10,939 nt of DNA from Bacteroidota bacterium (GCA_947499775.1 CANMPY010000031.1:1-10939); one strand, 5' to 3'; shown: positions 1 to 7,294, counted from the first letter of the stretch. Made by a program: numbers and translations. The notes: generated from the letters alone by a model not told the origin.

Positions 1-32
1 AGCTCATATTTAGTTTAGGAAGATGATATGAT

Positions 33-59
33 CAAATGTAATCTTGTTGCTTTAGCCAA
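33..59 (-). promoter_or_regulatory. Candidate Bacteroidota-type promoter for a leftward gene at the edge
   Basis: On the minus strand TACATTTG (plus-strand 40-33) matches the -7 consensus TAnnTTTG. A TTG (plus-strand CAA 57-59) lies 16 nt upstream, one base short of the usual 17-23 range. About 27 nt further on, an ATG (plus-strand 4-6) follows the A/T-rich CCTAAACTAAAT, like other starts in this window. A new leftward gene may therefore start at position 6, but only two codons would be visible, so I do not call it. carA often follows rplQ in this phylum; nothing here proves or excludes it. Confidence 0.35.
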
Positions 60-83
60 GTATTATGGATACCACTAAGCAAC
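46..83. repeat. Imperfect inverted repeat in the left intergenic region
   Basis: GTTGCTTTAG (46-55) and CTAAGCAAC (75-83) can pair over 9 bp with one bulged base and a 19-base loop, inside which GTAT and ATAC can also pair. On the plus strand the repeat is followed by CTTTTTCTTT, as in a terminator for a rightward gene ending before position 46. It also overlaps the -33 part of the candidate promoter, so the two readings compete. The remaining bases 94-166 hold no ORF of note. Confidence 0.3.
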
Positions 84-166
84 CTTTTTCTTTCGCCTTT
101 TGGTACTTAACAAACAAAAATAAATAATCGGTGCCCTTTTTCTTTGAATCCCATTAGTGGACTCAT

Positions 167-189
167 AAAAAAAGAGGCCGGAGCCTCTT
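167..189 (-). terminator. Rho-independent terminator of the ribosomal operon
   Basis: On the minus strand AAGAGGC and GCCTCTT pair as a perfect 7-bp stem (plus-strand 172-178 with 183-189) closed by the loop TCCG. C(UCCG)G is a UNCG-type tetraloop, one of the most stable known. The stem runs into seven consecutive U residues (plus-strand A167-A173). On the plus strand no T-run follows, so it works leftward only. It begins 29 nt after the rplQ stop. Confidence 0.9.
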
Positions 190-218
190 AATATTAAAAA
201 AAGATTTTTAGAGATATT

Positions 219-860
219 TTAGGCTTCCGTATTCGGTTTTTCTTGCCCCTCATTTTCTGATTCTTCTGTTTGCGTAGTTTCCTCTGAGGCTACCTCCTCC
301 ATGCTTACTTCAGCTTCGTCCTGAACTTCAATTACTTCAGCTTCTTGTATTTCCTCAACTTCTGCAGCTGCTTCAACAACTACTGGTGCTGCTTTTTGAG
401 CTTTAGCAACTGGAGCATCTCCAGCTTCCTTTTTCGATCCTCTACGTGTGCGTTTTGTAGCAGTTTCTTCCTTGGCTACTAATTTTCCCCCTCCCAACAA
501 GTCATTAAAATCAACAAACTCCATCATACACATTTCGGCATTATCACCCAAACGGTTACCAGTTTTTAATATTCTGGTGTACCCACCTGGTCGGTCAGCT
601 ACTTTATTGGCTACGTTACCAAATAGTTCTTTAACTCCTTCTTTATTTTGCAAATATCTAAATACCATCCTTCTTGAATGGGTACTATCGTTTTTTGCTT
701 TAGTTACCAATGGCTCAATATACTTGCGCAATTCTTTGGCTTTAGCAACAGTGGTTACAATACGTTTGCTTATTATCAAAGATGTTGCCATATTTGAAAG
801 CATCGCATGTCGGTGACTGGTAGTTCTGCCTAAATGGTTTATTTTATTTCCGTGTCTCAT
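219..860 (-). CDS. rplQ: 50S ribosomal protein L17 with long acidic tail
   Basis: L17 lies around the polypeptide exit tunnel of the large subunit. The core is standard: [20 protein letters not shown] at the start, [20 protein letters not shown] (42-61), and [20 protein letters not shown] (90-109). The whole is 213 residues, against 127 in E. coli. The extra part has a basic linker (about 128-145, [15 protein letters not shown]) and then a tail from about 161 that is nearly all Glu, Ala and Val: 20 acidic residues and one Lys in the last 53. Long tails on L17 are known in Bacteroidota. It is the last gene of the operon; the stop TAA is about 30 nt before the terminator hairpin. Confidence 0.98.
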   Translation of the reverse strand: MRHGNKINHLGRTTSHRHAMLSNMATSLIISKRIVTTVAKAKELRKYIEPLVTKAKNDSTHSRRMVFRYLQNKEGVKELFGNVANKVADRPGGYTRILKTGNRLGDNAEMCMMEFVDFNDLLGGGKLVAKEETATKRTRRGSKKEAGDAPVAKAQKAAPVVVEAAAEVEEIQEAEVIEVQDEAEVSMEEVASEETTQTEESENEGQEKPNTEA

Positions 861-866
861 GGCTAT

Positions 867-1859
867 TTAATCTTCGTTTAGGTTATATTTTACAACGTCC
901 ATACCAAAGTTTAACCCTTTCTCACGAACAAATTCTTCTAATTCAGTTAACGATTTCTTACCAAAATTTCTAAACTTTAATAAGTCTTCTATATGGAAAC
1001 TAACCAATTCTCCTAGTGTTCTAATTTCAGCTGCTTTCAAACAATTGTAAGCTCTTACAGATAAATCAAGGTCTGATAATGGTGTTTTCAAAATTTTGCG
1101 CATTTGAAGTAAATTTTCATCCACTTCTTGAGCTTTCGATTTCACTTGAGTATCTAACAACATGTTATCATCCGAAAACAATAAGTAATGTTGGATTAAT
1201 ATTTTAGCTGCTTCTTTTAATGCATTTTCAGGATTGATAGATCCATCAGTTGCAATTTCGATCATCAATTTTTCATAGTCAGTACGACCTTCAACGCGAT
1301 AATCTTCAACGCTGAACTTTACATTTTTTACAGGTGTGTAAATTGAATCAACTGGAATTAAACCAATGGCAGCATCAGCTGGAAGATTTTCTTCGGCTGG
1401 AACATATCCTCGTCCTTTATCAATAACCATTTCCAATTCAAAATTTACGAATTGTTCCATGTTACAGATAACTAAATCAGGATTTAGAATTTCGAACATT
1501 GATGAAAAACGACTGATATCGCCAGCAGTAAATTGCTCCTGTCCTTTAAGATTTACATAAACTTTTTCGTTATTTGCTCCTCCTCCAATTTTCTTGAATC
1601 GAACTTGCTTAAGATTCAAAATAATTTCGGTAACATCTTCAACCACACCCTTCATACTACTGAATTCATGATCTACTCCTGGTACCTTTATTGAGGTAAT
1701 AGCGTATCCTTCTAAAGAGGATAAAAGAATTCGACGAAGCGAATTACCTATGGTTACACCATATCCTTTTTCTAAAGGACGAAACTCAAACAAACCATAA
1801 AAGTCTGTTTCTTTATGCATTATAACCTTGTCTGGTCTTTGAAATGCTAATATTGACAT
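867..1859 (-). CDS. rpoA: DNA-directed RNA polymerase alpha subunit
   Basis: The alpha dimer is the scaffold for beta and beta' and contacts promoter UP elements and activators. The 330 residues match the family (329 in E. coli). The N-terminal assembly domain covers about 1-235, with [20 protein letters not shown] (25-44), [20 protein letters not shown] and [21 protein letters not shown] linker with [11 protein letters not shown] follows. The C-terminal domain begins at about 255 and includes [14 protein letters not shown] and [14 protein letters not shown]. Arg269 and the nearby Asn align with E. coli Arg265 and Asn268 for minor-groove DNA contact, so DNA binding is probably kept. The start is ATG and the stop TAA; 6 nt before rplQ. 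Confidence 0.99.
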   Translation of the reverse strand: MSILAFQRPDKVIMHKETDFYGLFEFRPLEKGYGVTIGNSLRRILLSSLEGYAITSIKVPGVDHEFSSMKGVVEDVTEIILNLKQVRFKKIGGGANNEKVYVNLKGQEQFTAGDISRFSSMFEILNPDLVICNMEQFVNFELEMVIDKGRGYVPAEENLPADAAIGLIPVDSIYTPVKNVKFSVEDYRVEGRTDYEKLMIEIATDGSINPENALKEAAKILIQHYLLFSDDNMLLDTQVKSKAQEVDENLLQMRKILKTPLSDLDLSVRAYNCLKAAEIRTLGELVSFHIEDLLKFRNFGKKSLTELEEFVREKGLNFGMDVVKYNLNED

Positions 1860-1884
1860 ATTTATTTTTTAGTTTGTTAAATTA

Positions 1885-2487
1885 TTATTTTGAATAGAGT
1901 TCAACAATAAGTTGTTCTTTGATTTTTTCTGGAATATCTTCACGCTCCGGTAAAGATAAAAACGTTCCTTGGTAAGAGGTAGCATCCCACTGTAACCAGT
2001 TGTATGATTTACGCCTTGCTAAAGAATTGTTTAAATTCTCTAAAGATTGAGATTGTTCTCTAACTGAAACCACATCACCTGCCTTAAGCAAATAGGAAGG
2101 AATGTTTAATAAATTTCCATTAACTAAAATATGTTTATGTGAAACCAATTGACGCGCGCCGTCTCTCGTGGTTGATAATCCCAAACGAAAGCAGGTATTA
2201 TCTAAACGAGCTTCAAGGAATTTTAAAAGGTTTTCACCTGTAATACCATGTTTACGTGCTGCTTTATCAAACAAATTGGCGAACTGTCGCTCTAATACAC
2301 CATAAGTATATTTTGCTTTTTGTTTTTCACCAAGCTGTATTGCATATTCAGATTGTTTGCCACGGCGTCTAGAATTTCCATGCATTCCAGGCTTATAATT
2401 TTTCTTATCCAATGCTTTATCTGGGCCAAATATTGGCTCTTTAAAACGTCGGGCTATTTTGGACTTTGGTCCTGTATATCTTGCCAT
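1885..2487 (-). CDS. rpsD: 30S ribosomal protein S4, zinc-free type
   Basis: S4 nucleates assembly of the small-subunit body on 16S rRNA. In E. coli it also represses the alpha operon and can act as an antiterminator. The 200 residues are typical. The N-terminal domain starts [20 protein letters not shown]; no Cys occurs before residue 99, so the Cys4 zinc site of some S4 proteins is absent. The S4 RNA-binding domain is at about 93-155, with [30 protein letters not shown] and [12 protein letters not shown]. The C-terminal end ([20 protein letters not shown], then IVELYSK) is normal. It lies 25 nt before rpoA. Confidence 0.99.
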   Translation of the reverse strand: MARYTGPKSKIARRFKEPIFGPDKALDKKNYKPGMHGNSRRRGKQSEYAIQLGEKQKAKYTYGVLERQFANLFDKAARKHGITGENLLKFLEARLDNTCFRLGLSTTRDGARQLVSHKHILVNGNLLNIPSYLLKAGDVVSVREQSQSLENLNNSLARRKSYNWLQWDATSYQGTFLSLPEREDIPEKIKEQLIVELYSK

Positions 2488-2521
2488 TTCTTATTTTACT
2501 TACTAAGGTGTATACTTTTGA

Positions 2522-2911
2522 TTAAACACGTCTTCTTTTAGGTGGACGACAACCATTGTGTGGCATTGGGGTAATGTCTTTAATCGACATTACTTCCAAA
2601 CCTGCAGCTTGTAAAGTTCTAATTGCCGATTCACGACCAGCACCTGGACCTTTTACAAACACATCAACCTTTTTAACACCAAGATCGGTTGCTACTTTGC
2701 AACAATCTTGACTCGAAACTTGACCGGCATATGGCGTGTTCTTTTTTGAACCTCTGAATCCCATTTTACCAGCACTCGACCAAGATATAACTTGTCCTTG
2801 GTTATTGGTTATTGAAATAATAATATTATTGAAGGAGGCCTTAATATGTGCCTGACCGTAAGCCTCAATAATTACTTTTCGTTTTTTAACAACTTTTTTA
2901 CTTGTAGCCAT
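2522..2911 (-). CDS. rpsK: 30S ribosomal protein S11
   Basis: S11 is on the platform of the small subunit, near the 3' end of 16S rRNA and E-site mRNA. The 129 residues match E. coli S11. Seen in order: a basic N-terminus ([20 protein letters not shown]), [20 protein letters not shown], the [15 protein letters not shown] loop, [20 protein letters not shown], and the end [18 protein letters not shown]. The Asn in HNG (residue 119) aligns with the Asn of E. coli S11 that becomes isoaspartate; the Asn-Gly pair that favours this is kept. The start is ATG and the stop TAA; gaps are 19 nt upstream and 34 nt downstream. Confidence 0.99.
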   Translation of the reverse strand: MATSKKVVKKRKVIIEAYGQAHIKASFNNIIISITNNQGQVISWSSAGKMGFRGSKKNTPYAGQVSSQDCCKVATDLGVKKVDVFVKGPGAGRESAIRTLQAAGLEVMSIKDITPMPHNGCRPPKRRRV

Positions 2912-2930
2912 TTAATTTTTCTTGCTATTT

Positions 2931-3308
2931 TTATTTAGTTACTTTCTTTTTGTTAGCTACGGTTTTACGTTTTCCTTTACGGGTACGCGCATTGTTTTTG
3001 GTAGACTGCCCTCTTACTGGCAATCCTTTTCTATGACGTAAGCCTCTATAACACCCAATATCCATCAATCGCTTGATATTGGTTTGCACTTCAGATCGCA
3101 ATTCTCCTTCTACTTTATGCTCCTCGGTGATAACGCGACGAATAGCAGTTAGATCTTCATCATTCCACTCATTCACTTTTTTGTTTACGTCAACTCCAGC
3201 ATTTTGTAATATTGTTACTGCATTAAAACGCCCAATACCATAAATATATGATAAACCTACTGGGCCTATTTTGGTTCTTGGTAAATCTATACCTGCAATC
3301 CTTGCCAT
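2931..3308 (-). CDS. rpsM: 30S ribosomal protein S13
   Basis: S13 is in the head of the small subunit, bridges to L5 in the large subunit, and touches P-site tRNA with its basic tail. The 125 residues are typical. It starts [20 protein letters not shown], with the H2TH-like domain through [20 protein letters not shown] and the signature [20 protein letters not shown] (about 90-109). The tail is very basic ([18 protein letters not shown]). It is the first gene of the alpha block, yet only 3 nt follow the rpmJ stop, so there is no room for a separate leader like the S4-binding leader of E. coli. Confidence 0.99.
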   Translation of the reverse strand: MARIAGIDLPRTKIGPVGLSYIYGIGRFNAVTILQNAGVDVNKKVNEWNDEDLTAIRRVITEEHKVEGELRSEVQTNIKRLMDIGCYRGLRHRKGLPVRGQSTKNNARTRKGKRKTVANKKKVTK

Positions 3309-3311
3309 TTT

Positions 3312-3428
3312 TTAACCTTGTCTTTGTTTAAATTTAGGGTTCTTTTTATTCACAACGTAAACCACGCCTTTGCGCTTTACGATTTTGCAATCAACACTTC
3401 TTTTTTTAACCGATGATGTTACTTTCAT
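3312..3428 (-). CDS. rpmJ: 50S ribosomal protein L36, zinc-ligand-less form
   Basis: L36 is the smallest large-subunit protein, placed near the factor-binding region. Reading bases 3428-3312 on the minus strand gives 38 codons and a TAA stop. The protein begins [20 protein letters not shown] and ends NPKFKQRQG, the standard L36 ends. In the zinc form the ligands are C-x2-C-x12-C-x4-H. Here only the second Cys (residue 14) remains; the first is replaced in the KKRSVDC segment, the third falls in VVNKKNP, and the His is Phe in NPKFKQ. This form is known from Bacteroidota and supports that assignment. It lies 3 nt before rpsM. Confidence 0.96.
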   Translation of the reverse strand: MKVTSSVKKRSVDCKIVKRKGVVYVVNKKNPKFKQRQG

Positions 3429-3460
3429 GTGTTTGTTTATTCTTTTTTTATTTCACGCTA

Positions 3461-3478
3461 TTTTCAATTACTTGAAAA
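3461..3478 (-). other. Small AT-rich hairpin between infA and rpmJ
   Basis: TTTTCAA and TTGAAAA form a perfect 7-bp inverted repeat around a 4-base loop. Only one pair is G-C, so the stem is weak. It is not followed by a U-tract in either direction, so it does not look like a terminator. It could be a processing or stabilising element, or chance in an AT-rich spacer. Confidence 0.25.
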
Positions 3479-3492
3479 CTATTGGATTTATA

Positions 3493-3711
3493 TTATTTGT
3501 ATCTAAAACTAATTCTTCCTCTTGTTAAGTCATAAGGCGACATTTCTACTTGAACCTTATCCCCTGGTAAAATTCGAATGTAGTGCATTCTCATTTTTCC
3601 GCTTATTGTAGCTATAATTTTATGACCGTTTTTTAATTCTACTCTAAACATTGCATTCGATAAGGCCTCTACTATCATGCCATCTTGCTTAATCGAATCT
3701 TGTTTAGACAT
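3493..3711 (-). CDS. infA: Translation initiation factor IF-1
   Basis: IF-1 occupies the A site of the 30S subunit during initiation and supports IF-2 and IF-3. The 72 residues are the standard size and form a single S1/OB-fold domain. Key stretches are [20 protein letters not shown], then [20 protein letters not shown] and the closing [20 protein letters not shown], ending SFRYK. The start is ATG and the stop TAA. It is set off by 55 nt upstream and 64 nt downstream, far more than the few bases usual elsewhere in this operon, and the upstream spacer has the promoter candidate. It may therefore be expressed at its own level. Confidence 0.99.
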   Translation of the reverse strand: MSKQDSIKQDGMIVEALSNAMFRVELKNGHKIIATISGKMRMHYIRILPGDKVQVEMSPYDLTRGRISFRYK

Positions 3712-3730
3712 ATCGTTTTTTTACGGGCTG

Positions 3731-3763
3731 CAAATATAGTATTTTATATTTTAAAATTCCCAA
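3731..3763 (-). promoter_or_regulatory. Candidate Bacteroidota-type promoter for infA
   Basis: On the minus strand the secY-infA spacer reads TATATTTGC (plus-strand 3738-3730), a full match to the -7 consensus TAnnTTTG used by the primary sigma factor of Bacteroidota. A TTG (the -33 element; plus-strand CAA 3761-3763) lies 22 nt upstream, inside the 17-23 nt range reported for Flavobacterium. The -33 box touches the secY stop codon. Transcription would begin about 10-15 nt before the infA ATG, giving a very short leader. The site would let infA, rpmJ and the alpha block be transcribed apart from the upstream genes. No activity can be shown from sequence. Confidence 0.6.
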
Positions 3764-3766
3764 AAA

Positions 3767-5134
3767 TTATGTCATAGAACCGCCGGTTGCAGTTCGTCCT
3801 TTTATTCGACCATACTTCATTAAACCATCATATTTGCGCATGGATAAATGGGTGTCAATTTGAGCCAATGAATCCAAAACAACCCCTACCATAATGAGCA
3901 ATGACGTTCCTCCAAAGAATTGAGCAAACTGATCATTCACTCCAAATATTATAGCGAAGGCTGGCATTATAGCAACCAAGCCAATAAATATTGCTCCTGG
4001 AAACGTAATTCTTGAAATAATGGTATCAATAAAATCGGCTGTTTTTTTACCTGGCTTCACTCCTGGTATAAATCCACTATTGCGTTTCAAGTCTTCTGAG
4101 ATTTGAACCGGATTATAGGTAATAGCGGTATAAAAATAGGTAAACAGTATGATTAGTACAAAGAATAAGGCATTATAACCGAATGAAGTAATGTCCATAA
4201 AATTGGCGAAAAAACTTGAGGCGGCTGATGATTTATCAGATAATAACCCGGTTAAAGTAGATGGGATAAACATTAAGGCCTGTGCAAAAATAATAGGCAT
4301 TACTCCTGCTCCATTTATCTTTAAAGGCAAATATTGACGAACTCCTCCGTATTGTTTGTTTCCAACAATGCGTTTGGCATATTGTACCGGCACACGGCGT
4401 GTACCTTGTATCAATAGGATAACACTTAGGATAACAACTAGCCAAATCACTAATTCAACTAAGAAGATAATTGGTCCACCTGCTCCTCCTAATCGGCTAT
4501 TTAATTCACCTAGGATAGCAAATGGCAATCGCGAAATGATACCCACCATAATTATAAGTGAAATTCCATTTCCCAAACCTCTATCTGTAATTCTTTCGCC
4601 CAACCACATGGTAAACATGGTACCTGCTATTAAAGTAACTATGGCAATAAAGGTAAAGGTAGTTTCTGACATTGCTCCACCTTGTTGCAATGCATAAAGC
4701 GCATCGGCTTTAGAAGATTTTAATTGAACGATGTATGCAATACCCTGAACAGCTGATACAGCTATGGTAAGGTATCGTGTAATTTGATTAATTTTTCGTC
4801 GTCCATCTTCCCCTTCTTTCGACATACGTTGAAACGATGGCAATGCAAAGGTTAATAATTGAACAATAATGGAAGCCGAAATGTAAGGCATAATTCCTAG
4901 AGCAAAAATAGAAGCTCTATCGAATGCACCTCCCGAAAACGTATTAATAAGTCCTAATAGTCCATCTTGGGTAGAGTTGCCATATTTAGCATTCATTACC
5001 ACAGGATCAATACCGGGCAAATATATAAACGTTCCAATACGATAAACAGCTAGAAGTAACAAGGTTTGAATTATCCTTGATCGAAGCTCTTCAATACTCC
5101 AAATATTTTTTAGGGTGCTTATTAATTTTTTCAT
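3767..5134 (-). CDS. secY: Protein translocase channel subunit SecY
   Basis: SecY forms the channel of the SecYEG translocon in the inner membrane, exporting unfolded proteins with SecA and inserting membrane proteins delivered by SRP. The 455 residues are slightly longer than E. coli SecY (443). Ten hydrophobic segments can be picked out, starting with IIQTLLLLAVYRIGTFIYL near residues 21-39. Conserved landmarks are LPGIDP after TM1, the GLLGLINTFSGGAF plug region, GIMPYISASIIVQLL in TM2, GERITDRGLGNGISL in TM4-5, the cytosolic loop RRVPVQYAKRIVGN, and NPVQISEDLKRNSGFIPGVKPGK in the loop near TM8. The C-terminal tail ends GRTATGGSMT. The usual downstream neighbour map is absent; infA follows after a 55-nt spacer that contains a promoter candidate. 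Confidence 0.99.
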   Translation of the reverse strand: MKKLISTLKNIWSIEELRSRIIQTLLLLAVYRIGTFIYLPGIDPVVMNAKYGNSTQDGLLGLINTFSGGAFDRASIFALGIMPYISASIIVQLLTFALPSFQRMSKEGEDGRRKINQITRYLTIAVSAVQGIAYIVQLKSSKADALYALQQGGAMSETTFTFIAIVTLIAGTMFTMWLGERITDRGLGNGISLIIMVGIISRLPFAILGELNSRLGGAGGPIIFLVELVIWLVVILSVILLIQGTRRVPVQYAKRIVGNKQYGGVRQYLPLKINGAGVMPIIFAQALMFIPSTLTGLLSDKSSAASSFFANFMDITSFGYNALFFVLIILFTYFYTAITYNPVQISEDLKRNSGFIPGVKPGKKTADFIDTIISRITFPGAIFIGLVAIMPAFAIIFGVNDQFAQFFGGTSLLIMVGVVLDSLAQIDTHLSMRKYDGLMKYGRIKGRTATGGSMT

Positions 5135-5142
5135 CCCTAGTC

Positions 5143-5589
5143 TTAAATTACAGTTGTTGTTCCTCCAGCATTTTCAATAGCTGCTTTAGCTGCATCCGAA
5201 AATGCATGCGCAGTAATATTTAGTTTTGCGGTTAATTCACCACGTCCTAATATTTTTACTTTTTCAGTTTTACTAATAATTCTTCCTTTAAGGAAATTTT
5301 CGAGTGAAATCGTATCCGTATTTAAGCTCAATGCAAATTCTTGCAAACGATCCAAATTCATACTCGTGTATTCTACTCTGAATGGATTTTTGAATCCAAC
5401 TTTAGGAACACGTCGTTGTAATGGCATTTGTCCACCCTCGAAACCTACTTTTTTGGAGTGTCCTGAACGTGAACCTGCACCTTTATGTCCACGTGTGGAT
5501 GTTCCACCCGTGCCTGAGCCATTTCCACGGCCTTTACGTTTTCTATCTCTTACTGAGCCTGGGGCTGGTTTTAAATTACTTAAGTTCAT
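5143..5589 (-). CDS. rplO: 50S ribosomal protein L15
   Basis: L15 is a late-assembling large-subunit protein whose extended, basic N-terminal arm reaches into the 23S rRNA core. The 148 residues are typical (144 in E. coli). The Gly- and Arg-rich arm occupies roughly residues 1-60 (LKPAPGSVRDRKRKGRGNGS, then GTSTRGHKGAGSRSG), followed by GGQMPLQRRVPKVGF. The globular C-terminal half has VKILGRGELTAKLNITAHAF and ends AIENAGGTTTVI, the L15 signature region. The start is ATG and the stop TAA. It lies 8 nt ahead of secY, as in most bacteria. Confidence 0.99.
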   Translation of the reverse strand: MNLSNLKPAPGSVRDRKRKGRGNGSGTGGTSTRGHKGAGSRSGHSKKVGFEGGQMPLQRRVPKVGFKNPFRVEYTSMNLDRLQEFALSLNTDTISLENFLKGRIISKTEKVKILGRGELTAKLNITAHAFSDAAKAAIENAGGTTTVI

Positions 5590-5591
5590 TT

Positions 5592-5771
5592 TTAAACGTT
5601 TTCTACTTTTAATAAATGCTTTACTGAATTAATCATACCTACGAGTGCAGGATTTGCTTCTACTTCTTTTGACCTATGCATTTTGGTTAATCCAAGAGCC
5701 ACTAAAGTTCTTTTATCACGCTCGGTTCTATCGATACCGCTTTTTATTTGTGTAATTTTAATTTTTGCCAT
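5592..5771 (-). CDS. rpmD: 50S ribosomal protein L30
   Basis: L30 is a small ferredoxin-like-fold protein on the solvent side of the large subunit. It is short, but clear when bases 5771-5592 are read on the minus strand: 59 codons and a TAA stop. The protein begins MAKIKITQIKSGIDRTERDK. It continues RTLVALGLTKMHRSKEVE, the canonical L30 loop, and ends NPALVGMINSVKHLLKVENV. The length agrees with E. coli L30 (59 aa). It sits 5 nt after rpsE and 2 nt before rplO, exactly the expected position in the spc block. There is no sign of decay. Confidence 0.97.
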   Translation of the reverse strand: MAKIKITQIKSGIDRTERDKRTLVALGLTKMHRSKEVEANPALVGMINSVKHLLKVENV

Positions 5772-5776
5772 CTTAA

Positions 5777-6295
5777 TTATCCATTAAATAATTTATCTAA
5801 AGAAATACCGCGTTGTTCTGCAATCGTGTAAGGATCGCGCAATTTTGCTAAAGCATCTATTGTTGCTTTTACCACGTTATGTGGATTTGAAGACCCTTTT
5901 GATTTTGCCAATACATCATGTACACCAGCACTTTCAAGTACAGCTCGCATAGCACCACCAGCAATTACACCTGTTCCGTGTGAAGCGGGCTTAATAAATA
6001 CACGCCCTCCTCCAAATTTTCCATATTGCTCATGAGGAAGGGTACCATTAATTACAGGCACTTTTATAAGATTCTTTTTTGCATCTTCTATTCCTTTAGC
6101 AATAGCATCTGTTACTTCACTTGCTTTGCCTAATCCATGTCCAACGATTCCTTTTCCGTTTCCAACCACAATAATGGCCGTAAAACTAAACGTTCGTCCT
6201 CCTTTGGTAACCTTTGCTACCCTATTAATATTTACTACAGTTTCTTTTAATTCGATATCTGTAGATCTAACGCGTAATAATGTTTGTGTTGCCAT
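5777..6295 (-). CDS. rpsE: 30S ribosomal protein S5
   Basis: S5 lies at the mRNA entry channel with S3 and S4 and contributes to decoding accuracy and mRNA unwinding. The 172 residues are typical (166 in E. coli). The N-terminal double-stranded-RNA-binding-like domain shows [20 protein letters not shown] and [18 protein letters not shown], the S5 signature region. The C-terminal domain has [20 protein letters not shown] and the [20 protein letters not shown] stretch. The usual N-terminus is rather short here ([18 protein letters not shown]). The start is ATG and the stop TAA, with 5 nt before rpmD. Confidence 0.99.
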   Translation of the reverse strand: MATQTLLRVRSTDIELKETVVNINRVAKVTKGGRTFSFTAIIVVGNGKGIVGHGLGKASEVTDAIAKGIEDAKKNLIKVPVINGTLPHEQYGKFGGGRVFIKPASHGTGVIAGGAMRAVLESAGVHDVLAKSKGSSNPHNVVKATIDALAKLRDPYTIAEQRGISLDKLFNG

Positions 6296-6299
6296 ATTT

Positions 6300-6656
6300 T
6301 TAAAAAATTAATCCTGCCTCTCTTGCACCGTCAGCAAGACTTTTAATGCGTCCATGATATAAATATCCATTTCGGTCAAAAACGATTTTTGTGATACCGT
6401 TTGCTATGGCCGCTTCTCCAACTTTTTTTCCTACTTCAAACGATTTTAAAGTTTTTGTTGTTTTATCTCCTTCTAATCCTTTTGATCGTGATGAAAATGA
6501 TAATAAGGTTTTTCCAGCTGAATCATCTATAAGTTGAGCGTAAACATCTTTATTGCTTCTGAATACTGATAACCTTGGTTTTTCAGCACTTCCAAAAACT
6601 TTGCCTCTTACTCTCCTCTTTATTTTTAATCTACTTAATACTTTATCCGTTGCCAT
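6300..6656 (-). CDS. rplR: 50S ribosomal protein L18
   Basis: L18 binds 5S rRNA, together with L5, and brings it into the central protuberance. The 118 residues match the usual length (117 in E. coli). The N-terminal basic arm [15 protein letters not shown] is followed by the core: [18 protein letters not shown], then [13 protein letters not shown], and the characteristic end [20 protein letters not shown], finishing AREAGLIF. The start is ATG and the stop TAA. The gaps are 5 nt to rplF and 4 nt to rpsE. An AAAGG sits only 2 nt from the ATG, too close for classical Shine-Dalgarno use. Confidence 0.98.
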   Translation of the reverse strand: MATDKVLSRLKIKRRVRGKVFGSAEKPRLSVFRSNKDVYAQLIDDSAGKTLLSFSSRSKGLEGDKTTKTLKSFEVGKKVGEAAIANGITKIVFDRNGYLYHGRIKSLADGAREAGLIF

Positions 6657-6661
6657 ATCCT

Positions 6662-7216
6662 TTATTTTTTACTTGCTGATTTACCGGCTTTTCTTCTCAA
6701 TATCTCACCTTGGAACTTAATACCTTTTCCTTTGTATGGCTCAGGCTTACGCATTGATCTGATTTTTGCTGCAACTTGTCCAATTAATTGTTTATCATTT
6801 CCTTCAAGAATAATCAATGGATTTTTTCCCTTTTCTGATTCAGTTTTGACACTGATTTCTTTTGGAACTTCCATAAAAATATTATGCGAGTATCCTAAAT
6901 TTAATTCAAGTAAATTTCCTACATTACTTGCTTTATAACCTACGCCTACAACTTCTTGTTTTATGGTATATCCTTCACTTACTCCTTTAATCATATTGTT
7001 AATCAGAGAACGGTGTAAACCGTGAAGCGCTTTCTGGCTTTTGCTTTCATTGCTTCGGTTTACTTGAATAATACCGTCTTGCAAATCTATCGTTATTCCT
7101 TCGGATAGTGTTTGTGAAAGTTGGCCCTTGGCTCCTTTTACTGTGATCGTATCACCTGACGTTTGTATTTCTACGCCTTTTGGTAAGCTGATCGGATTTT
7201 TTCCTACACGTGACAT
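6662..7216 (-). CDS. rplF: 50S ribosomal protein L6
   Basis: L6 lies near the factor-binding site of the large subunit, next to the sarcin-ricin loop and the L7/L12 stalk base, and is made of two similar domains. The 184 residues match the family (about 177-184). Seen in order: [17 protein letters not shown] at the start, the domain-1 strand [12 protein letters not shown], the linker [13 protein letters not shown], then domain 2 with [21 protein letters not shown] and the signature [16 protein letters not shown] near the end. The C-terminus is Lys-rich. It is preceded by the 78-nt spacer, so it may have its own translation entry or an unrecognised control site. rplR follows after 5 nt. Confidence 0.99.
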   Translation of the reverse strand: MSRVGKNPISLPKGVEIQTSGDTITVKGAKGQLSQTLSEGITIDLQDGIIQVNRSNESKSQKALHGLHRSLINNMIKGVSEGYTIKQEVVGVGYKASNVGNLLELNLGYSHNIFMEVPKEISVKTESEKGKNPLIILEGNDKQLIGQVAAKIRSMRKPEPYKGKGIKFQGEILRRKAGKSASKK

Positions 7217-7294
7217 TTATTTATTTTTACTGATTAATTTATAGTTTAATTCTTCAATACATAGTGGAATTTATCGTTATTTATCTGAATCCTC

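Noticed and set aside
115..122. TATTTTTG (minus strand) as a promoter -7 element
   Set aside because: It matches TAnnTTTG, but no TTG lies 17-23 nt upstream, and the AT-rich context makes single matches likely.
101..163. Small minus-strand ORF of 16-17 codons starting at the ATG near 165
   Set aside because: It begins inside the terminator region, is very short, has no recognisable content and no promoter of its own.
448..816. 122-codon plus-strand open frame opposite rplQ
   Set aside because: It lies wholly antisense to conserved L17 codons, has no recognisable family and no promoter-like match in front; a codon shadow.
2513..2520. TACTTTTG on the plus strand between rpsD and rpsK as an antisense promoter
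   Set aside because: The nearest upstream TTG is 29 nt away, outside the usual range, and there is no plus-strand gene to drive.
3309..3311. An S4-binding leader before the alpha block, as in E. coli
   Set aside because: Only 3 nt separate rpmJ and rpsM, so the known pseudoknot leader cannot fit, and I saw no equivalent structure.
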